From: Pleurodeles waltl
Taxonomy: Eukaryota > Chordata > Amphibia > Caudata > Salamandridae
DNA: 64,000 nt
Reading direction: 5' to 3'
NCBI RefSeq assembly: GCF_031143425.1
Contig: NC_090438.1
Span: 753,885,823-753,949,822, forward strand
The notes under the pieces are model-generated. The model saw only the letters and a list, made by a program, of their open reading frames with translations. It had not been told where the DNA came from and searched no databases. Below, piece after piece: positions 23,235 to 35,343 of this stretch. Every line of letters starts with the position of its first letter. The first letter of the stretch is position 1. Both the position numbers and the translations under genes were made by a program.

Positions 23235-23990
23235 CTCCTAATTATGCCCATCGGCTTCGTAAGAGTTGTGAGTAGAGTCCAGTCTCTTGCCACACCCTAC
23301 TATGCATACCCATTATCAGAGAGTGGGTGTCAGCAGAGAGGACAATCCATCTCCAGTCACTACTATACCCACCCATTATCTTAGAGAAAGGTCTCAGTGG
23401 ACAGGCCAGTCTCTCTCCACACACCCTACTAGGTACACCTGTCCTCTGAGAGAGAAGTCTGAAAGGAGAGGACTGTCCTTGCACACACCTTACTACGCTA
23501 ACCCGTCATCTGAGAGAGAGGTCTGCCAGGAGAGGCCACGCCGTGTGCTCACCTTAATACGCACACCAATCATCTGTGAGAAAGATCTGACAGGAGAGGC
23601 CTCGCCATGTGCTCACCCTAATACTCACACCCGTCATCTGAGAGAGAGGTCTGACAGGAGAGGCCAGCCCCTCCCCACACACTACCGCGCACACCTGTCA
23701 TCTGAGATAGAGGACTGAAAGGAAAGCCCAGTCCATCCATAAACCATGCTATGCATACCTGAAATCTGAGAGAGAGGTCTTAGAAGAGAGGCCAGCCTCT
23801 CTCCACACTTCCTACCATGCATAGCCATCATCTGATACAGAGATTTGAAAGTAGATGCCAGTCCATCCATACAGTGTGGTGTGGTCACCGTTCATCTGAG
23901 AAAAAGGTGTGGAATGAGAGGACTGTCCCTTTCCACACCTTACTATGCACACTCGTCATCTGAGGGAGAGGTCTTTCAGGAGAGGCTAGT
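23235..23990. repeat. 64-bp tandem array, about 12 units
   Basis: The diverged units carry CATCTGAGAGAGAGGTCTG, then AGGAGAGGCCAG, TCTCCACACA and CTACTATGCACACC. Unit starts at 23507, 23571, 23635 and 23699 give a period of 64. The array encodes overlapping frames on both strands because the period is not a multiple of three and stops are rare. I take it as a minisatellite, not a gene. Confidence 0.8.
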
Positions 23991-24046
23991 GTTTTCCCAG
24001 CTCCCACTGTGTCACAGCAAACAGCTCACCCTCACTGCGGGCAGAG

Positions 24047-24098
24047 GTTTCCTCTGTTTCCCTGACCGCGGTGATGCAGTCAGGGAAACAGAGGAAAC
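24047..24098. repeat. Perfect 20-bp-arm hairpin
   Basis: GTTTCCTCTGTTTCCCTGAC at 24047-24066 is followed by a 12-nt loop and its exact complement at 24079-24098. It sits just after the 64-bp array. It could be the centre of a foldback element; function unknown. Confidence 0.85.
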
Positions 24099-24239
24099 AT
24101 TGCTTTCACAGAGAGGGAGCTGCTTTAGATCGGGGGAGGGGAGCATGTGGACCTGCAGCCAACTATTGCTGTGCATGGCCACATCTGTGCGCAGCATGGG
24201 GTTGAGTGTTTAGGGGTGCTGGCTGCAGGGTCTGGCCAT

Positions 24240-24665
24240 AGGCCAGTCGTGCACAGTGGTGGTTGGATTAATGTTTAGTGATGATAATTACTTTACGTTA
24301 AAAAAAAATCATGGAAATTCACTGAAAAAAACAAAAGTTACAGGGATGTTATAGTTAGGAAATAGAATTTAAAAAACAGAGACAATCATTTAAAAAAACT
24401 AAAGGTTACAGGGACGTTATAGTTAGGCTCACATTTTAAACATACAAAGCCACAGAAATTTACCTGTTATAGTTAGAATTATCTCAGGTAACGCCATGCA
24501 CTGCTAATTACCCCACAAATGACAGCACTCATGACATCTTTGATAATATCAATACAATATTTGCAGTAACATTTTTGATGAAAAAACTCTGCATGGCAGG
24601 GGCGCAAGTTATATTACCTTAGGACATGAGTTATAGTTACCTGAGATAACTCTATTTTTAAGAGA
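24240..24665. repeat. ATAGTTA foldback family, copy 1
   Basis: Tandem subunits GTTACAGGGATGTTATAGTTAGG are followed by a block with CCATGCACTGCTAATTACCCC, then TGCATGGCAGGGGCGCAAG and GAGTTATAGTTACCTGAGATAAC. The last blocks are the inverse of the first ones, so the element folds back. Two other copies in the window are at 39770-40145 and 51640-52070. No protein. Confidence 0.7.
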
Positions 24666-24715
24666 CTATATATATATATATATATATGTATATACATACA
24701 TATATGTATGTAGTG
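24666..24715. repeat. TA/TATG microsatellite
   Basis: A simple alternating TA run with interspersed G and C directly abuts the foldback element. Confidence 0.9.
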
Positions 24716-25100
24716 CTTACTTTGAGTGAATGGTTGCAGGTGGGGCCCACCGGCACCCATTTTTAGGGACCGATACTTATCTTAACTCATCAGACTTTGA
24801 TCCAAAGAGAGAAAGAGAAAAACACAAATGTGTGGAAGAAGGAAGAAGAGAATGAAGATAAAACAGGGCTAAAGAGAGAAAGTAGGTATGAAAATTAACC
24901 TGCAAGATTGAGATAAAGAGTTAATTGTCTACTTGTGTATTATTATGGTGGAGGCAAGACTTTGCAGCCTTGGCTTTCACTACCCTGACATCTAATGGGG
25001 GCCAGCCGCAAACCTCGGAATAAAACTTTGGGCCCCTACACTTATTCTTTTACAAATTAAGCATCCTATATATTTACATTAAAGAGTCGCAGTAGCCACT
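24716..25100. repeat. Probable dispersed repeat, family unknown
   Basis: The segment starts TAGTGCTTACTTTGAGTGAA and contains a purine-rich AAAGAGAGAAAGAGAAAAAC run and a GGGGGCCAGCCGC block. It has the look of a short interspersed element or old LINE tail, but no tRNA-like A/B boxes were seen. Confidence 0.3.
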
Positions 25101-25109
25101 CTGTAATTA

Positions 25110-25445
25110 TAGTTAGAATTCCTACAGATGGGAATTCCTCAATTTTTTGCTTGCTAATACCTTTGCCACTGTTTCATGAATCTCCACAAAACTTTGCAGA
25201 CCTATTATTTTTTCTGCATTAGCCAATGTAAGGTTCCGTGATGATTCATTAAGGGGCTGCAAAGAACAAAGGGGCAGGGGGTAATTCATTGTTTTCCACC
25301 AATGCACTTTCTATAGACTTTTTAAATGGATCTAGCAACAAAATGGTAGTTTATGGTGTGAAAAGGGTTCTTTTTATTATTTGATCTGAATTTGTTCAGT
25401 TGTTTTAAGTAATAAGGCACAAAAACTTGTAAAATGAAAAGGCAG
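25110..25445. repeat. Dispersed repeat, copy B
   Basis: Diverged relative of 22252-22600, with matching AATCTCCACAAAACTTTGCAG, TAGACTTTTTAAATGG and TTGATCTGAATTTGTTCAG blocks in the same order. The left edge carries TATAGTTAGAATT, as the ATAGTTA foldback family also does. Confidence 0.5.
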
Positions 25446-25680
25446 CCATATTATTTACGCCACACTTTCTATTTCTTTTGTGTTTTTATTCTTTTTGTAG
25501 TGCATAGGAAGAAATGAGTCACTTTAGGAAAGTTGTCTGTGGAGTTAGGTAAAAGTATTTTTATTGAGTTATATATTTTTTTTAATGTTTACAATGTACC
25601 ACTGTACTTTTACAAAATGTTCTACAAGGTATTGCAGTACCTATTATAATCTAAAAAACGTATATATGACAAAAGACACT
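25446..25680. other. AT-rich spacer
   Basis: Nothing recognised before the minisatellite starts. Confidence 0.4.
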
Positions 25681-28560
25681 GTATAACACACTAATCCACT
25701 CCACTTTATGACACACAACTCCAATCTATGACAATTTACGCCAACCTACGCTACCCCCTCCACTCTCCACTTTACTCCACTCTACTACACTGCTCTCCAC
25801 TCTGTCATTCTACAACACTCTATGCCCCTCTATGCCGATCTATGACACTCTACACAACTTCCTTTATGCCACTTCTCTCTAGCCTGTGAGATGCTACTCC
25901 ACTCTACAACACACCACTCCACACTATGATAGCTATTCCACTCTATGCCTCTCCACTCTAAAACACTCTACGACACACCACTCATCTCTACAACATTCTA
26001 CTTCACTCTTTGCCCCTCCACTCTATGACACAGCATTCCACTCTACAACATGCCACTTCACTGTAAGCCATGCTACTCTATGCCGCTCCACTCTAAGCTG
26101 CTCTAGGACACGCCACTCCATTCTACGACATTCCAGTCTAAGACCCTCTACTCAAACAGACTTTACAACATGCTACTATATGATACACAACTCCACCCTA
26201 CGACACATCACTCCACTGTACAAGACCCACTCCACTCTATGCCCCACCCCTCTACGCCACTCTGCTTCATTGCACACTACTCCACTCTACTACACGCAAC
26301 TCCACTCTACCACATTCCCCTTCACTTTATGATATTCCATTCCACTCTACGACATGCCACTCCACTGTGCGCCTTTCCCTTCTATGCTCCTCCATTCTAA
26401 CTCACTCTCCAACATGCCATTCTATGACATGCCGCTCATCGCTACTCTACAACATGCCATTTCAAGTCTTTCCACTTTGTGGCATGGCACTTCACTCCAC
26501 AGCACTCCACTGTATAACAAGGCACTCCACAACACACCACTTCACTCTACGAGATGCTGCTACACTCTATGAATTGCCACTCCACTCTATGTGACTGTAC
26601 TTTACGTTTTTCCACTCAAAACTCTTTATGGCATCCCACTCTACTCTACGACACTCCATGATACTCCACAACAATCCTTTCCACTCCACTCTACAACACT
26701 TCACTCTACAACATGCTACTCCACCTTGTGCCATCCTATGACTCCTACTCCACTTTATATCACTTTAGAGCACTCTAATCAACTGTACGACACTCTACAC
26801 AACTCCCTCTAAGCAGTCCATGTCTTTTTACTCCACTCTCCTCTGACACACTAGTCTACTGTACTCCAATTTACTACACTTCTCATCTCTATGACATGGC
26901 ACTCCACTCTATGACACACCACTCCGATCTACGCTGTTCAACTCTACTCTATGACACTTCATGACATTCCACTCTACCACAACCCCCTACACTCTACCAC
27001 ATGCAACTCCACTCTACCGCACACCACTCTACTCTACAACATGTCATTTCAATCTACAACATGCCCCTCCAATCTATGCCCCTCCACTCTAAGACACTCC
27101 ATGGCACTCTACATCATTGTTCTTTACTCCACTCTATGACACAGCACTCCTCTCTACAACATGCCACTCCACTCTACGGCATGCCCCTCAATGCCCCTCA
27201 ACCCTAAGACACCCTATGACACGCCACTCCACTCTACTCAATGACACTCCATGGTACTCCACAACATGTTACTCCACTCTGTGCCACTTTACTCCTCTCC
27301 AAGGCATGGCACTCCACTCCATTCCACTCTTTGACACTTCACTCTACAACACACTACTCCACGCTAAGTCACTGTACGACATGCTACTTCACTCTATGCT
27401 AGTGTACAACACTCTATTCAACTGTAAGATACTCTATTCAACTCCCTCTATGCATTCCACACCACTTTACTCCACTCTGCTCTATGACACACTATTCTAC
27501 TGTACTCCACTCTACTACACTACTCCACCCTATGATACATCACTCCACTCTACAAAACACCACTTCACTCTATGACACACCACTCCAATCTATGATGTTC
27601 CAGTCTACTCTATGACACCCCATGCCACTCCACTGTACCACACACCACTGCACTATACTGCACGCTATTCCACTCTAACACACTCCACTCTACTCTACAA
27701 CAAACCATTCCAATCTACAACATGCCACTCCAATCTATGCCACTCCACTCTACTGCACCACACAACCCTCCACTCTACTCCACTCTCCGACATGCCACTT
27801 CATACCCTCTCACTCTAAGACACTCTATGACATGCCACCACACTCTTTGACATACATCTCCACAACATTCTACTCCACTCTATGCCCCTTCACTCTATGA
27901 CACTCTGCAACATGTCACTCGTCTCAACGACACCACACTGCACTCTGACACTTTACTCTACACTAAGCTCTTGATGCCACTTTGACACTCCACTCTACGC
28001 CACTCCACTCTATGCCACTCTACTCTATGAAACACTGTGCCACTCTACTCCACTCTCTTCCACTCTAACACACTCTACTCCACTCTGTGCCACTTTACTC
28101 AACTCCCTCTGTGCCATTACATGCCACTTTACTCCTCTCTACTCTATGACACACTGCTCCACTCTACTCCATGACTCAATACTATAACACGCCTCTCCTT
28201 GCCACTCCACTCTATGACATGCTACTCTATGACATGCAATTCTACGACACTCCACTTTACAAAATGCCACTCCCATCTATGCTACTCCATTCTAAGCCTC
28301 TCCACTCTGAGATACTCCACAACACACCCCTATATGTCACGCCACAGCACTCTATGACACACCACTCTATGGCACTCCACTATACGACATGCTACTCCAC
28401 TGTACAACATGCCAGACCACTATTTGATACATCACTCCACTCTACGACAAGCCACTGTACTGTAACACATGCCACTCCAATCAATGATATGCCATTCCAC
28501 TCTGCGACCCTCCTCTGTAAGACATTACACGACATGCCACTCTATTACATGGTAGGCCCA
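25681..28560. repeat. 2.9-kb degenerate CACTCTA-type minisatellite
   Basis: The plus strand is a long run of short motifs built around CCACTCTA, CACTCCACTCTAC and CTATGACACACC, with G strongly depleted. Units vary in length (about 7-24 bases), so there is no fixed period. Frames in all three phases stay open and encode His/Thr/Ser/Leu-rich strings; this follows from stop-poor composition and is not evidence of protein. Direct blocks recur over hundreds of bases, for example ACTCCACTCTATGACAC, which suggests higher-order duplication within the array. Confidence 0.9.
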
Positions 28561-28846
28561 ATACCATGCACTGTGTTTTCATAAATTAAGTCATTTAATA
28601 TGTCATGAGTCTTGTTATAAGTGCTATAATTTAACATGCTATAAGTGATTTAATATGAAAGGGTATGGCAGTGCATAAAGAAGCCGTGAGATATAGTTAA
28701 TGTAGTGTACCAGGCAGGTTGACAACACTGTGTAAGAAGGTGCGCGAGTTGTGAGTGGGGCAATAATTATAAGTTTAAGTTATAATTATAACTATTGAAT
28801 TGTTAAGGTTTGTGTAGTTTATTTTCTATAGAAATAATAAATTAAG
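28561..28846. other. AT-rich stretch
   Basis: Nothing recognised between the minisatellite and the palindrome. Confidence 0.4.
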
Positions 28847-28958
28847 TTTTCGAAAGTATTACTAATCTTAAACCCTTTTATTTTATATTGAAGATATATA
28901 TATATATATTTCTTCAATATAAAATAAAAGGGTTTAAGATTAGTAATACTTTCGAAAA
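28847..28958. repeat. Perfect palindrome, 48-nt arms
   Basis: The arms 28847-28894 and 28911-28958 are exact reverse complements over all 48 positions, with a 16-nt TA-rich spacer. The outer end is TTTTCGAAAG and the inner end TATTGAAGA. Flanking AATTAA-type bases continue the pairing imperfectly. It is followed at once by an AT array. No coding content. Confidence 0.95.
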
Positions 28959-28962
28959 ATTA

Positions 28963-28965
<3 letters not shown>

Positions 28966-29040
<75 letters not shown>
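28966..29040. repeat. (AT)n microsatellite
   Basis: About 70 bases of alternating AT with one G interruption. Confidence 0.95.
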
Positions 29041-29042
<2 letters not shown>

Positions 29043-30383
29043 CATTAATTACTGGGCGCAGTGATTACAATTGGTTATCATTAGATTTTCCAACTTGTTA
29101 ACTTTCTCGACCAATTAAGCATCACTTCACCTACCTTTTAAACTAAAGTATTGGAACCTTTTTGAAGGCCAGCACTCTAGGGGCCTAGGCAGGGGAACCT
29201 GCACTTTCTATTCAGAGCATTTTTATCTCACGGGGTGTCCCCGTCTATACCTTACCTCTGTCATACTGTACAGAATGTGGGTTTCCCCAAACCACATACC
29301 TATTCTTCCAAAACTGCCACCGCCCAGGGTGGCACCTGGCACGTTTCAAACTCACTTCCTGAAGTGACATCTGTTGGGGTCTTCTTTCCGCTCCAGTGCC
29401 TCTACGCATTTCCTTAATGCGTCTTCTAGTGAGCTCCTGCAGAGCAGAAAACTCTCCCTGGGCCGTCTTAAAAATGCTGTTGCGATTCAGATTTATTCAC
29501 AGGAGCATATTGCACTAGTTTACTGTAATCTGGATGATGGCACACACATTCAGCCACACAATCTTTATTTCATCGGGATTACTATGTAACTACCTTAAAT
29601 CGCAGTCTGTTCTGAATTCTCGATTGAGTGCTTTACATGTACAATATCAGTATGGATACATCATTCCTCATCATTTTATTGTGGGACATTCCATCAAAAT
29701 GTGAACTCTGTGACCCTTGTGTGCCTTTGTTTACAGTAAGAGTGCTCAATATATCTTTGCACTTCTTCAGGAAACAAAATTGAGAATACTAAAATACTAT
29801 CAATGCAATCATAGTACATTCCACAGTATGAATATGAAATCATCCAAATGACGCCAGCCTCATATTACCAAACTTTCACTAACTACACATTATGATCCAA
29901 AAACTGAAAATCAGAAACAAACGATTTTGTCATTGTTACTGTTCAGAAGTAGCTCTCAGGTAGATACAGCATAATTGAATTAAACAACACTGGAGTATCG
30001 CAGCTCTTTTTTAGGTCTTCCGTGCCAGGTCGCATGCACTCTTACATGCAAGAGATATTCCATACAACAAGGGACATGCAGCCCGCCCATTGCTTTCCAT
30101 TCGTTGGCTTTATTGTCACACTTATTTTCTGCCTTCTAATTGGAAAGCGTATGTTGGCTTCATTTTCTCTTCTTTCAGCTGAAGCACGATCAAGTACTGA
30201 TTGTTTCAACTTGATTGCTGTCCTTCCACTGATTAAGCTCTGATTGAGCACTACCGTTATTTTTTTCTTCTTACTTGTCGAACTTGTTGAACTTCTTGCC
30301 GTTTGTAGCTATGTTTTACTATGACACACACACACTTCAAAGAAGTCCTTTTCTCCTTGAAATGGATGTGCATTGTGACACCT
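29041..30383. other. Unrecognised stretch
   Basis: No domain or RNA gene was seen. Short frames at 29235-29417 and 30022-30243 have no family signal. Confidence 0.45.
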
Positions 30384-31020
30384 GGGGCCCTATTACGCAC
30401 AGGGGACTCCTTCTCTGTTCGCTCCACTACACACCTTAAAAGAGCTGTGCCATGCCCGAACAGAGAGGGTGTGCCCTATTATATTGAATGCGATGTCTCC
30501 CAGGCAGCCGCAATCTAGCACTGCCATGGGGGCAGTGCATTCAAGTGAAAACCAGAATGGCTGCTTTAAGGCTGCTCCATGTTTCACTGTTCCGCCTGAT
30601 CTTTTAAAGAGAATTATAGATCTCCTTACAGCCGAGTGCAGTGAGTGACTACACCCGCCTGTAAGAGGATGACTCTGGGTTCCATAGGACCACCTTTCCC
30701 CCATCCAGAGGGCTGAAATCAGGAGGTGCACTGTCAGTGCTCCTGCTGACAGCTTCTTTGTGTCTGCGCCCGTATCTATAATATGCCACGGGCGCAGAAG
30801 CAAAGGGATTCCCTCATTTGCATGTGGCCATGCCACCATTCAAATGAGGGAACACCCTCTGGTGATACGCTGGCGCTATATGTGCACCAGCGCTATCAGT
30901 ATTACAGAAGGGGCTGCACAAGCGTCTGCGGCCTATTCTGTAAAACCAAAGTGCCCTAGGGGTGCGCAATGTGGGCACAAACGCCTTTTGAGCCCTGGAG
31001 CACTTATGTAACATGGCCCC
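30384..31020. mobile_element. Foldback element with GGGGCC ends
   Basis: The left end GGGGCCCTATTACG and the complement of the right end GGGGCCATGTTACA are similar, giving imperfect terminal inverted repeats. The interior is GC-rich and contains a strong hairpin, TTCCCTCATTTG with CAAATGAGGGAA (about 30809-30852). Ends resemble the Harbinger-type MITE ends in this window, but no clean 3-bp duplication was found. No transposase. Confidence 0.5.
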
Positions 31021-31210
31021 AAATGTTATTGCTTGTATTGTGACACTAGCTGTTATCTGCTTCCAAACGTTTTTTCACTGAGACATGGGCACAATTGCTT
31101 TCTTTATGTGGTAGGATTTGTTGCCAATTTACATGTTTTTTTTCTTTTTCATGCATAGGGAGATTAAATGATTTGCTCAGAATCACAGGGAGGATTGTGT
31201 AAAGACCTAA
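31021..31210. other. Spacer
   Basis: Nothing recognised. Confidence 0.4.
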
Positions 31211-31530
31211 CAAGCATTGGCAAAGCCACTAGGTCTTACCTTTGAGACTATTGGCTATGCCATTGCCTTTTCTTCCTGCTGTTCAGCATGGACATGGCCA
31301 ACTTTGGCAATGACAGCATGGCTGCTGCGCAACATGGCTAAAAAATAATAATAAAAAGGACTATGATGAGTCCACTGCTAATGCACTTAAAAAAGCACAT
31401 TAGCCATGGCTGCATCGTAGCACTTTTGTAAACTAGTTTTAGCCATACTGCAAAGCATTTGAGCTGCTGTACAGCATTGCTACAAAACATTGCCAAAACC
31501 AATAGCTCTCAGAGGCTTTGCCAATACTTG
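31211..31530. mobile_element. 320-bp foldback MITE
   Basis: It starts CAAGCATTGGCAAAGCC and ends with GGCTTTGCCAATACTTG, inverted repeats with one mismatch in 17. The interior is non-coding, with CATTAGC and GCATTGCTAC blocks. No unambiguous target duplication was seen. The superfamily may be hAT, but that is a guess. Confidence 0.7.
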
Positions 31531-32050
31531 TTTTATTTAAATCTTTATTTTAGAAAAATCAAATTGTAAATACAACACAACACATGAGATCACCTTGCCA
31601 TAAGTAGGAAATTGCAGTGACAAGTCTATATACCCTCCAGAATTATACCCCTTCTAGGGAGGCCAATATTTACAAGCTAAAGCTTATCATTATCAGTTGT
31701 CACACATCTTGAGGCAGTGTGCTCACATTTGTCCATAATGCTTTCTCAGCAAACTTTTACATATTAAACTCTATGCATGAAACTGCATGGAGAATTGGCA
31801 CAGCATTATTCAGATCACCACAAAGTAATTCTTTCAATTTTTTATGCAAACCAATGCATTGATAAGCAAAAGGGTAAATCTTTTCCATGTTTTGAGGCGT
31901 ATTCAAAGGTGTTGAAGATACTACACTGATTTCTGTTCTGACACAACAGCAACCATTGGAAACACCCAAGAAGATGTCAGCTTCAGTAGTTTGTGTTTTC
32001 ATGAGTGTGTAAAAAATGTATATAGAAAAAAATTGTGATCACAGTAAAAA
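31531..32050. other. AT-rich stretch, possible LINE tail
   Basis: The minus strand carries AATAAAGATTTAAATAAAAC next to the MITE (31533-31553), which could be a polyadenylation region. Otherwise nothing was recognised. Confidence 0.3.
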
Positions 32051-32140
32051 ACAGGCACTGGCAAAGCCCATAGGTCTGTTGTTGTCTGCCAGCTTTTTGG
32101 CAATTCTCATTTTGCTTTGTCATGGTTTTTGCGACACATT
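32051..32140. repeat. Partial copy of the CAAGCATTGGCAAAG MITE
   Basis: AGGCACTGGCAAAGCCCATAGGTC at 32052-32075 matches the left end of the 31211-31530 element. The opposite end was not found within 300 bases, so this is a fragment. Confidence 0.45.
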
Positions 32141-32538
32141 ATTGTCCAGGAAGCTGCTGGGTGCTTTTAATGTAAAAAAACGTTGACTAAAGGCAAAAAT
32201 GTTTTTTTTGGTCTAAAAAAAGAACACATTACCATAGCAGTCAATGGCACTGAAGGGAATTACAGTGTGTGTGGATGTGCTCACTGTGAAGGGACAGAAT
32301 GCCATAACTTATTGTGAAGTCAACCAATGGCTTCAGTGGGCCGACACATTGCCCATTCATGCATTCTTGAGTGGTTTGGAGAAAAATGTGAATGATACAA
32401 TCACTAACAAATGGATGAAGTGTGGTTCAAAACCTGTATACAAAACTACGTCATACACATAATTGTAGAAAAACAAAAAGGTCCCGGTAAACACAGATCT
32501 AAAAATGCCATAGGCTGCCAGCCTCTTGCCGTTGAGAA

Positions 32539-32586
32539 AGAAGGAAACAAAGACAGAAGAAAGGAAGGAAGGAAAGAAGGAAATGA

Positions 32587-32653
<67 letters not shown>

Positions 32654-33617
32654 GAAGAAAGGAAGAAAGAAAGAAAGGAAGATGGAAAGAAAGAAGGAAA
32701 GTAAGAAAGAAAACAGGAAACACCGAAAGAAAGCAGGAAAGAAGGGAAGAAGGAAAGATAAAAATAAAGCAGGAAAGTAGGATAGAAGAATGAAAAAAGA
32801 TAAAAATAAATGGAAAGAAAAAAGGAAGGAAAGAAAGAAAGAAATAAGACAAAAAAGAAAGAGAAAGAAAGAAAGAAAAAAGAAAGAAAGCAAGAATGCA
32901 AGAAGGCAGGAAAGAAAGAAGGCAAGACAGAAAGAAGGCAAGAAAGAAGGAAAGTAAGCAAGAAATAAGAATGAAAGAAAAAGGATAGAAAGGTGGAAAA
33001 AAGAAAGTAAAGAAGAGAGGATGGAAAAAACAAAGGAAAAAGAAGAGAACAAAGCAGGCAACAAGGAAAAGAAGTAGGCAAGAAGGAAAGAAAACATGAC
33101 CAAAAGCAAAAAATAGGAAAAAAGAAATGAAAGAAAGAAGGAAAGAAATAATGAAAAAGCAGGAAAGAAATAAGGCAAGAAAGAATGAAAGCATTGAAAG
33201 AACTAAGGAAAGAAAAAAGAAAGGAAAGAAAGAAAAAAGAAAGGAAAGGAAACAAAGTAAAAAGAAGGCAAGAAAGCATGAAAGAAAAAGGTGGGAAGAA
33301 GGAAAAATATAAAGAAAGAATGAAAGATAGAAAAAAGATGAAAAGAAAGAAAAAGAAAAACATGAAAGAATGAAAAAAGCAGAAGGAATCAAAGAAAGCA
33401 GGACGCAGAAAGCAATGAAAGAAAGAGAGAAAGCAGGAAAGAAAGAAGGAAGGAAAAAAGAAAAGAAAATGTAAAAAGGAAAGAAAGATGGAAAGAAAAG
33501 ATAGATATAAAAGAAAGAAAAAAGAAAAAGAAGGAAAGAAAGAAACTGAAAAAAGGAAGAATGAACGAAACAGAAACAAATGAGGGAATAAGGAAAGAAA
33601 CAAAGAAAGGAGGAAGA
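32539..33617. repeat. 1.1-kb GAAA/GGAA purine tract
   Basis: Almost all bases on the plus strand are A or G, with GAAA as the commonest unit, a pure run at about 32584-32650 and increasingly interrupted units after it. The minus strand keeps open frames of more than 380 codons (Phe/Ser/Leu-rich), an artefact of stop-free TTTC repeats. Mirror-symmetric purine runs of this length can form triplex DNA. Confidence 0.95.
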
Positions 33618-33721
33618 AGAAAATGTATTTTCAAAAGTGTTAAAAGTCTGCAGATTGAACACAGTAAATGCTGATTTTCTTCCTGAGAAAAGCCCCTTTA
33701 AGTAAGTATATGATACATAAA

Positions 33722-34205
33722 GGGGTATATTTAGAAGCGCCTAGCACCACCTTGTGCCACATAAGCGTCATTCTTTTTTTACGCTAATGTGGCCCAACTG
33801 GGGCTAAAATTCTGGTGCCACTTTGTAACAGTTTGCGTTGCATTATGCCTGTGCCAGGAATAATGTATGGAAAGGGGCTGTCCCCCCCGTTAGGAGGGGG
33901 GGCGAAAAAAGAACGCAAGGAAATCTAACAGATTTCCCTGCATCATTTTTATGCTTGGAGCAGGCGTTAAAAGGGGGCTTCCATGATTTATAATGGGCCT
34001 CTATGTACTGTGCAGGAGTAGCGCCAATATTTTGACGCTACTCCTGCAACGTACATCACTAGCATAATGAAAAACTACGCTATTAACCCCTACCCTGCCC
34101 CATGGTGCGCCATATTTTAAATATGGCGCACACATGGTGGCGGTACGGGGACGGTAAAGGGCGCAAGAAAAGTGGCGCTGCTCTATATGCCCTATATTTT
34201 AGTAA
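33722..34205. mobile_element. Foldback MITE with TATATTTAGAAGCGCC end
   Basis: The left end GGGGTATATTTAGAAGCGCC and the complement of the right end AGGGCATATAGAGCAGCGCC are imperfect inverted repeats. The interior shows palindromic blocks, for example around GTTGCATTATGCC, the CCCCCCCGTTAGGAGGGGGG stem and GCGCCAATATTTTGACGCTA. No protein. Confidence 0.6.
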
Positions 34206-35315
34206 ATTCAAAAGGTCTTGGCTAACACCAGGCATTAAAATCAGGCACGAGTCTTCGCACCAGTTTCCCAGGAGAAAAGTTCACTGAGGACATAACATCA
34301 CACGCATTTTCACCCAACTTGAAAAATGAATACGTTAAGTTCAAATGGGTCGGTTATTCTGTTATTCTAATGACCAATGATAATGGAAAACAAAGAAAAT
34401 TGGTGCACGTGACCTTCAAAAGCATCTACAAGCCCTATAAACACAGCAATGTTTTTAAATTTGCACTTCAGATGCCTAGTTTTGAACTCCATCTAACGAC
34501 GTGAAGGTTTCTGGTTAACAGATGGCTGTGATAAGTTATATACTGGAATATTAGCATCATTATAATTTGTCTTTTCCTTCTTCTTATGGAAGAGCTATTT
34601 TCCCCTCCATATAGCCCCAATCCTTCTACTTATTCATGCCAACTTGAAATCCCTCAGCTCTAATTTACCAGCTACAACAGTTACTTACAGTTAAATGCAC
34701 ACACAAGACAAAGTTATTTCTGCTGTTCCCAGTAAACCACATTCACCTTTTGGTATGGACTAGTGCTATATAAGAAACCCTAACTTTACAGACAAAGTGA
34801 AATTGATCCCACTGGGAAACCTAAGCATTAGTTAAGGCATCTAGAATTCTTAGTGAGGTGTGAAAACAACAGACGCCCCACACAACAACATTGACAAAAC
34901 AGCAAAACATTTCCCAGATTCCGAAAGGATTGAGAGTTGACATGAAGCTGATTCTGTGCAATTACTATGAGGGGCTCATTGCAAAATGGAACTCACTACT
35001 CAATAAATGTTCTAATGTTCTAATCTTTACAACTGAAGGGTATTAATATATTGGAATTTGATATTCGGAGATAAAATTCAATTCTGGATGAAGATAGAAT
35101 GGGAATCACAACAGACCAATATCAAACGCCTCAAAGATTACAAGCCATATTTAAAGGCACTGTAGCTACGAAAGTTCTAGAGAGACACTCTAGACTTACT
35201 GACACAGCGTACCCTTACCATAAGTATAGTAGAGTGAGGAAAGCCAAAACCACTAACAGTACAACTGACTCCAGCAGGTATGAAGATAATAGGCAACACA
35301 AGACTTTTTGAATGG
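34206..35315. other. Unrecognised stretch
   Basis: No conserved protein or repeat was recognised. Short frames at 34319-34504 and 35099-35311 lack family signal. Confidence 0.45.
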
Positions 35316-35333
35316 GGGTATGGCCGAGCATGC

Positions 35334-35343
35334 AAGATGGCGG
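35334..35343 (+). promoter_or_regulatory. YY1-like motif at L1 5' end
   Basis: AAGATGGCGG matches the YY1 core. In mammalian L1 a YY1 site sits at the 5' end and positions transcription start (established). Here it lies about 20 bases into the likely element start. Activity is inference. Confidence 0.4.

Noticed and set aside
23235..23990. CRISPR-like look of regularly spaced repeats
   Set aside because: Whole 64-bp units are diverged copies without distinct unique spacers, in an evidently vertebrate sequence; it is a minisatellite.
25886..28584. Many overlapping plus-strand frames with His-Ser-Thr-Leu repeats
   Set aside because: Low-complexity translation of the CACTCTA minisatellite. All phases are open and unit length is not a multiple of three.
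32446..33662. Minus-strand open frames of over 380 codons, Phe/Ser/Leu-rich
   Set aside because: They arise from the GAAA repeat read backwards (TTTC has no stop), overlap in several frames and have no domain.
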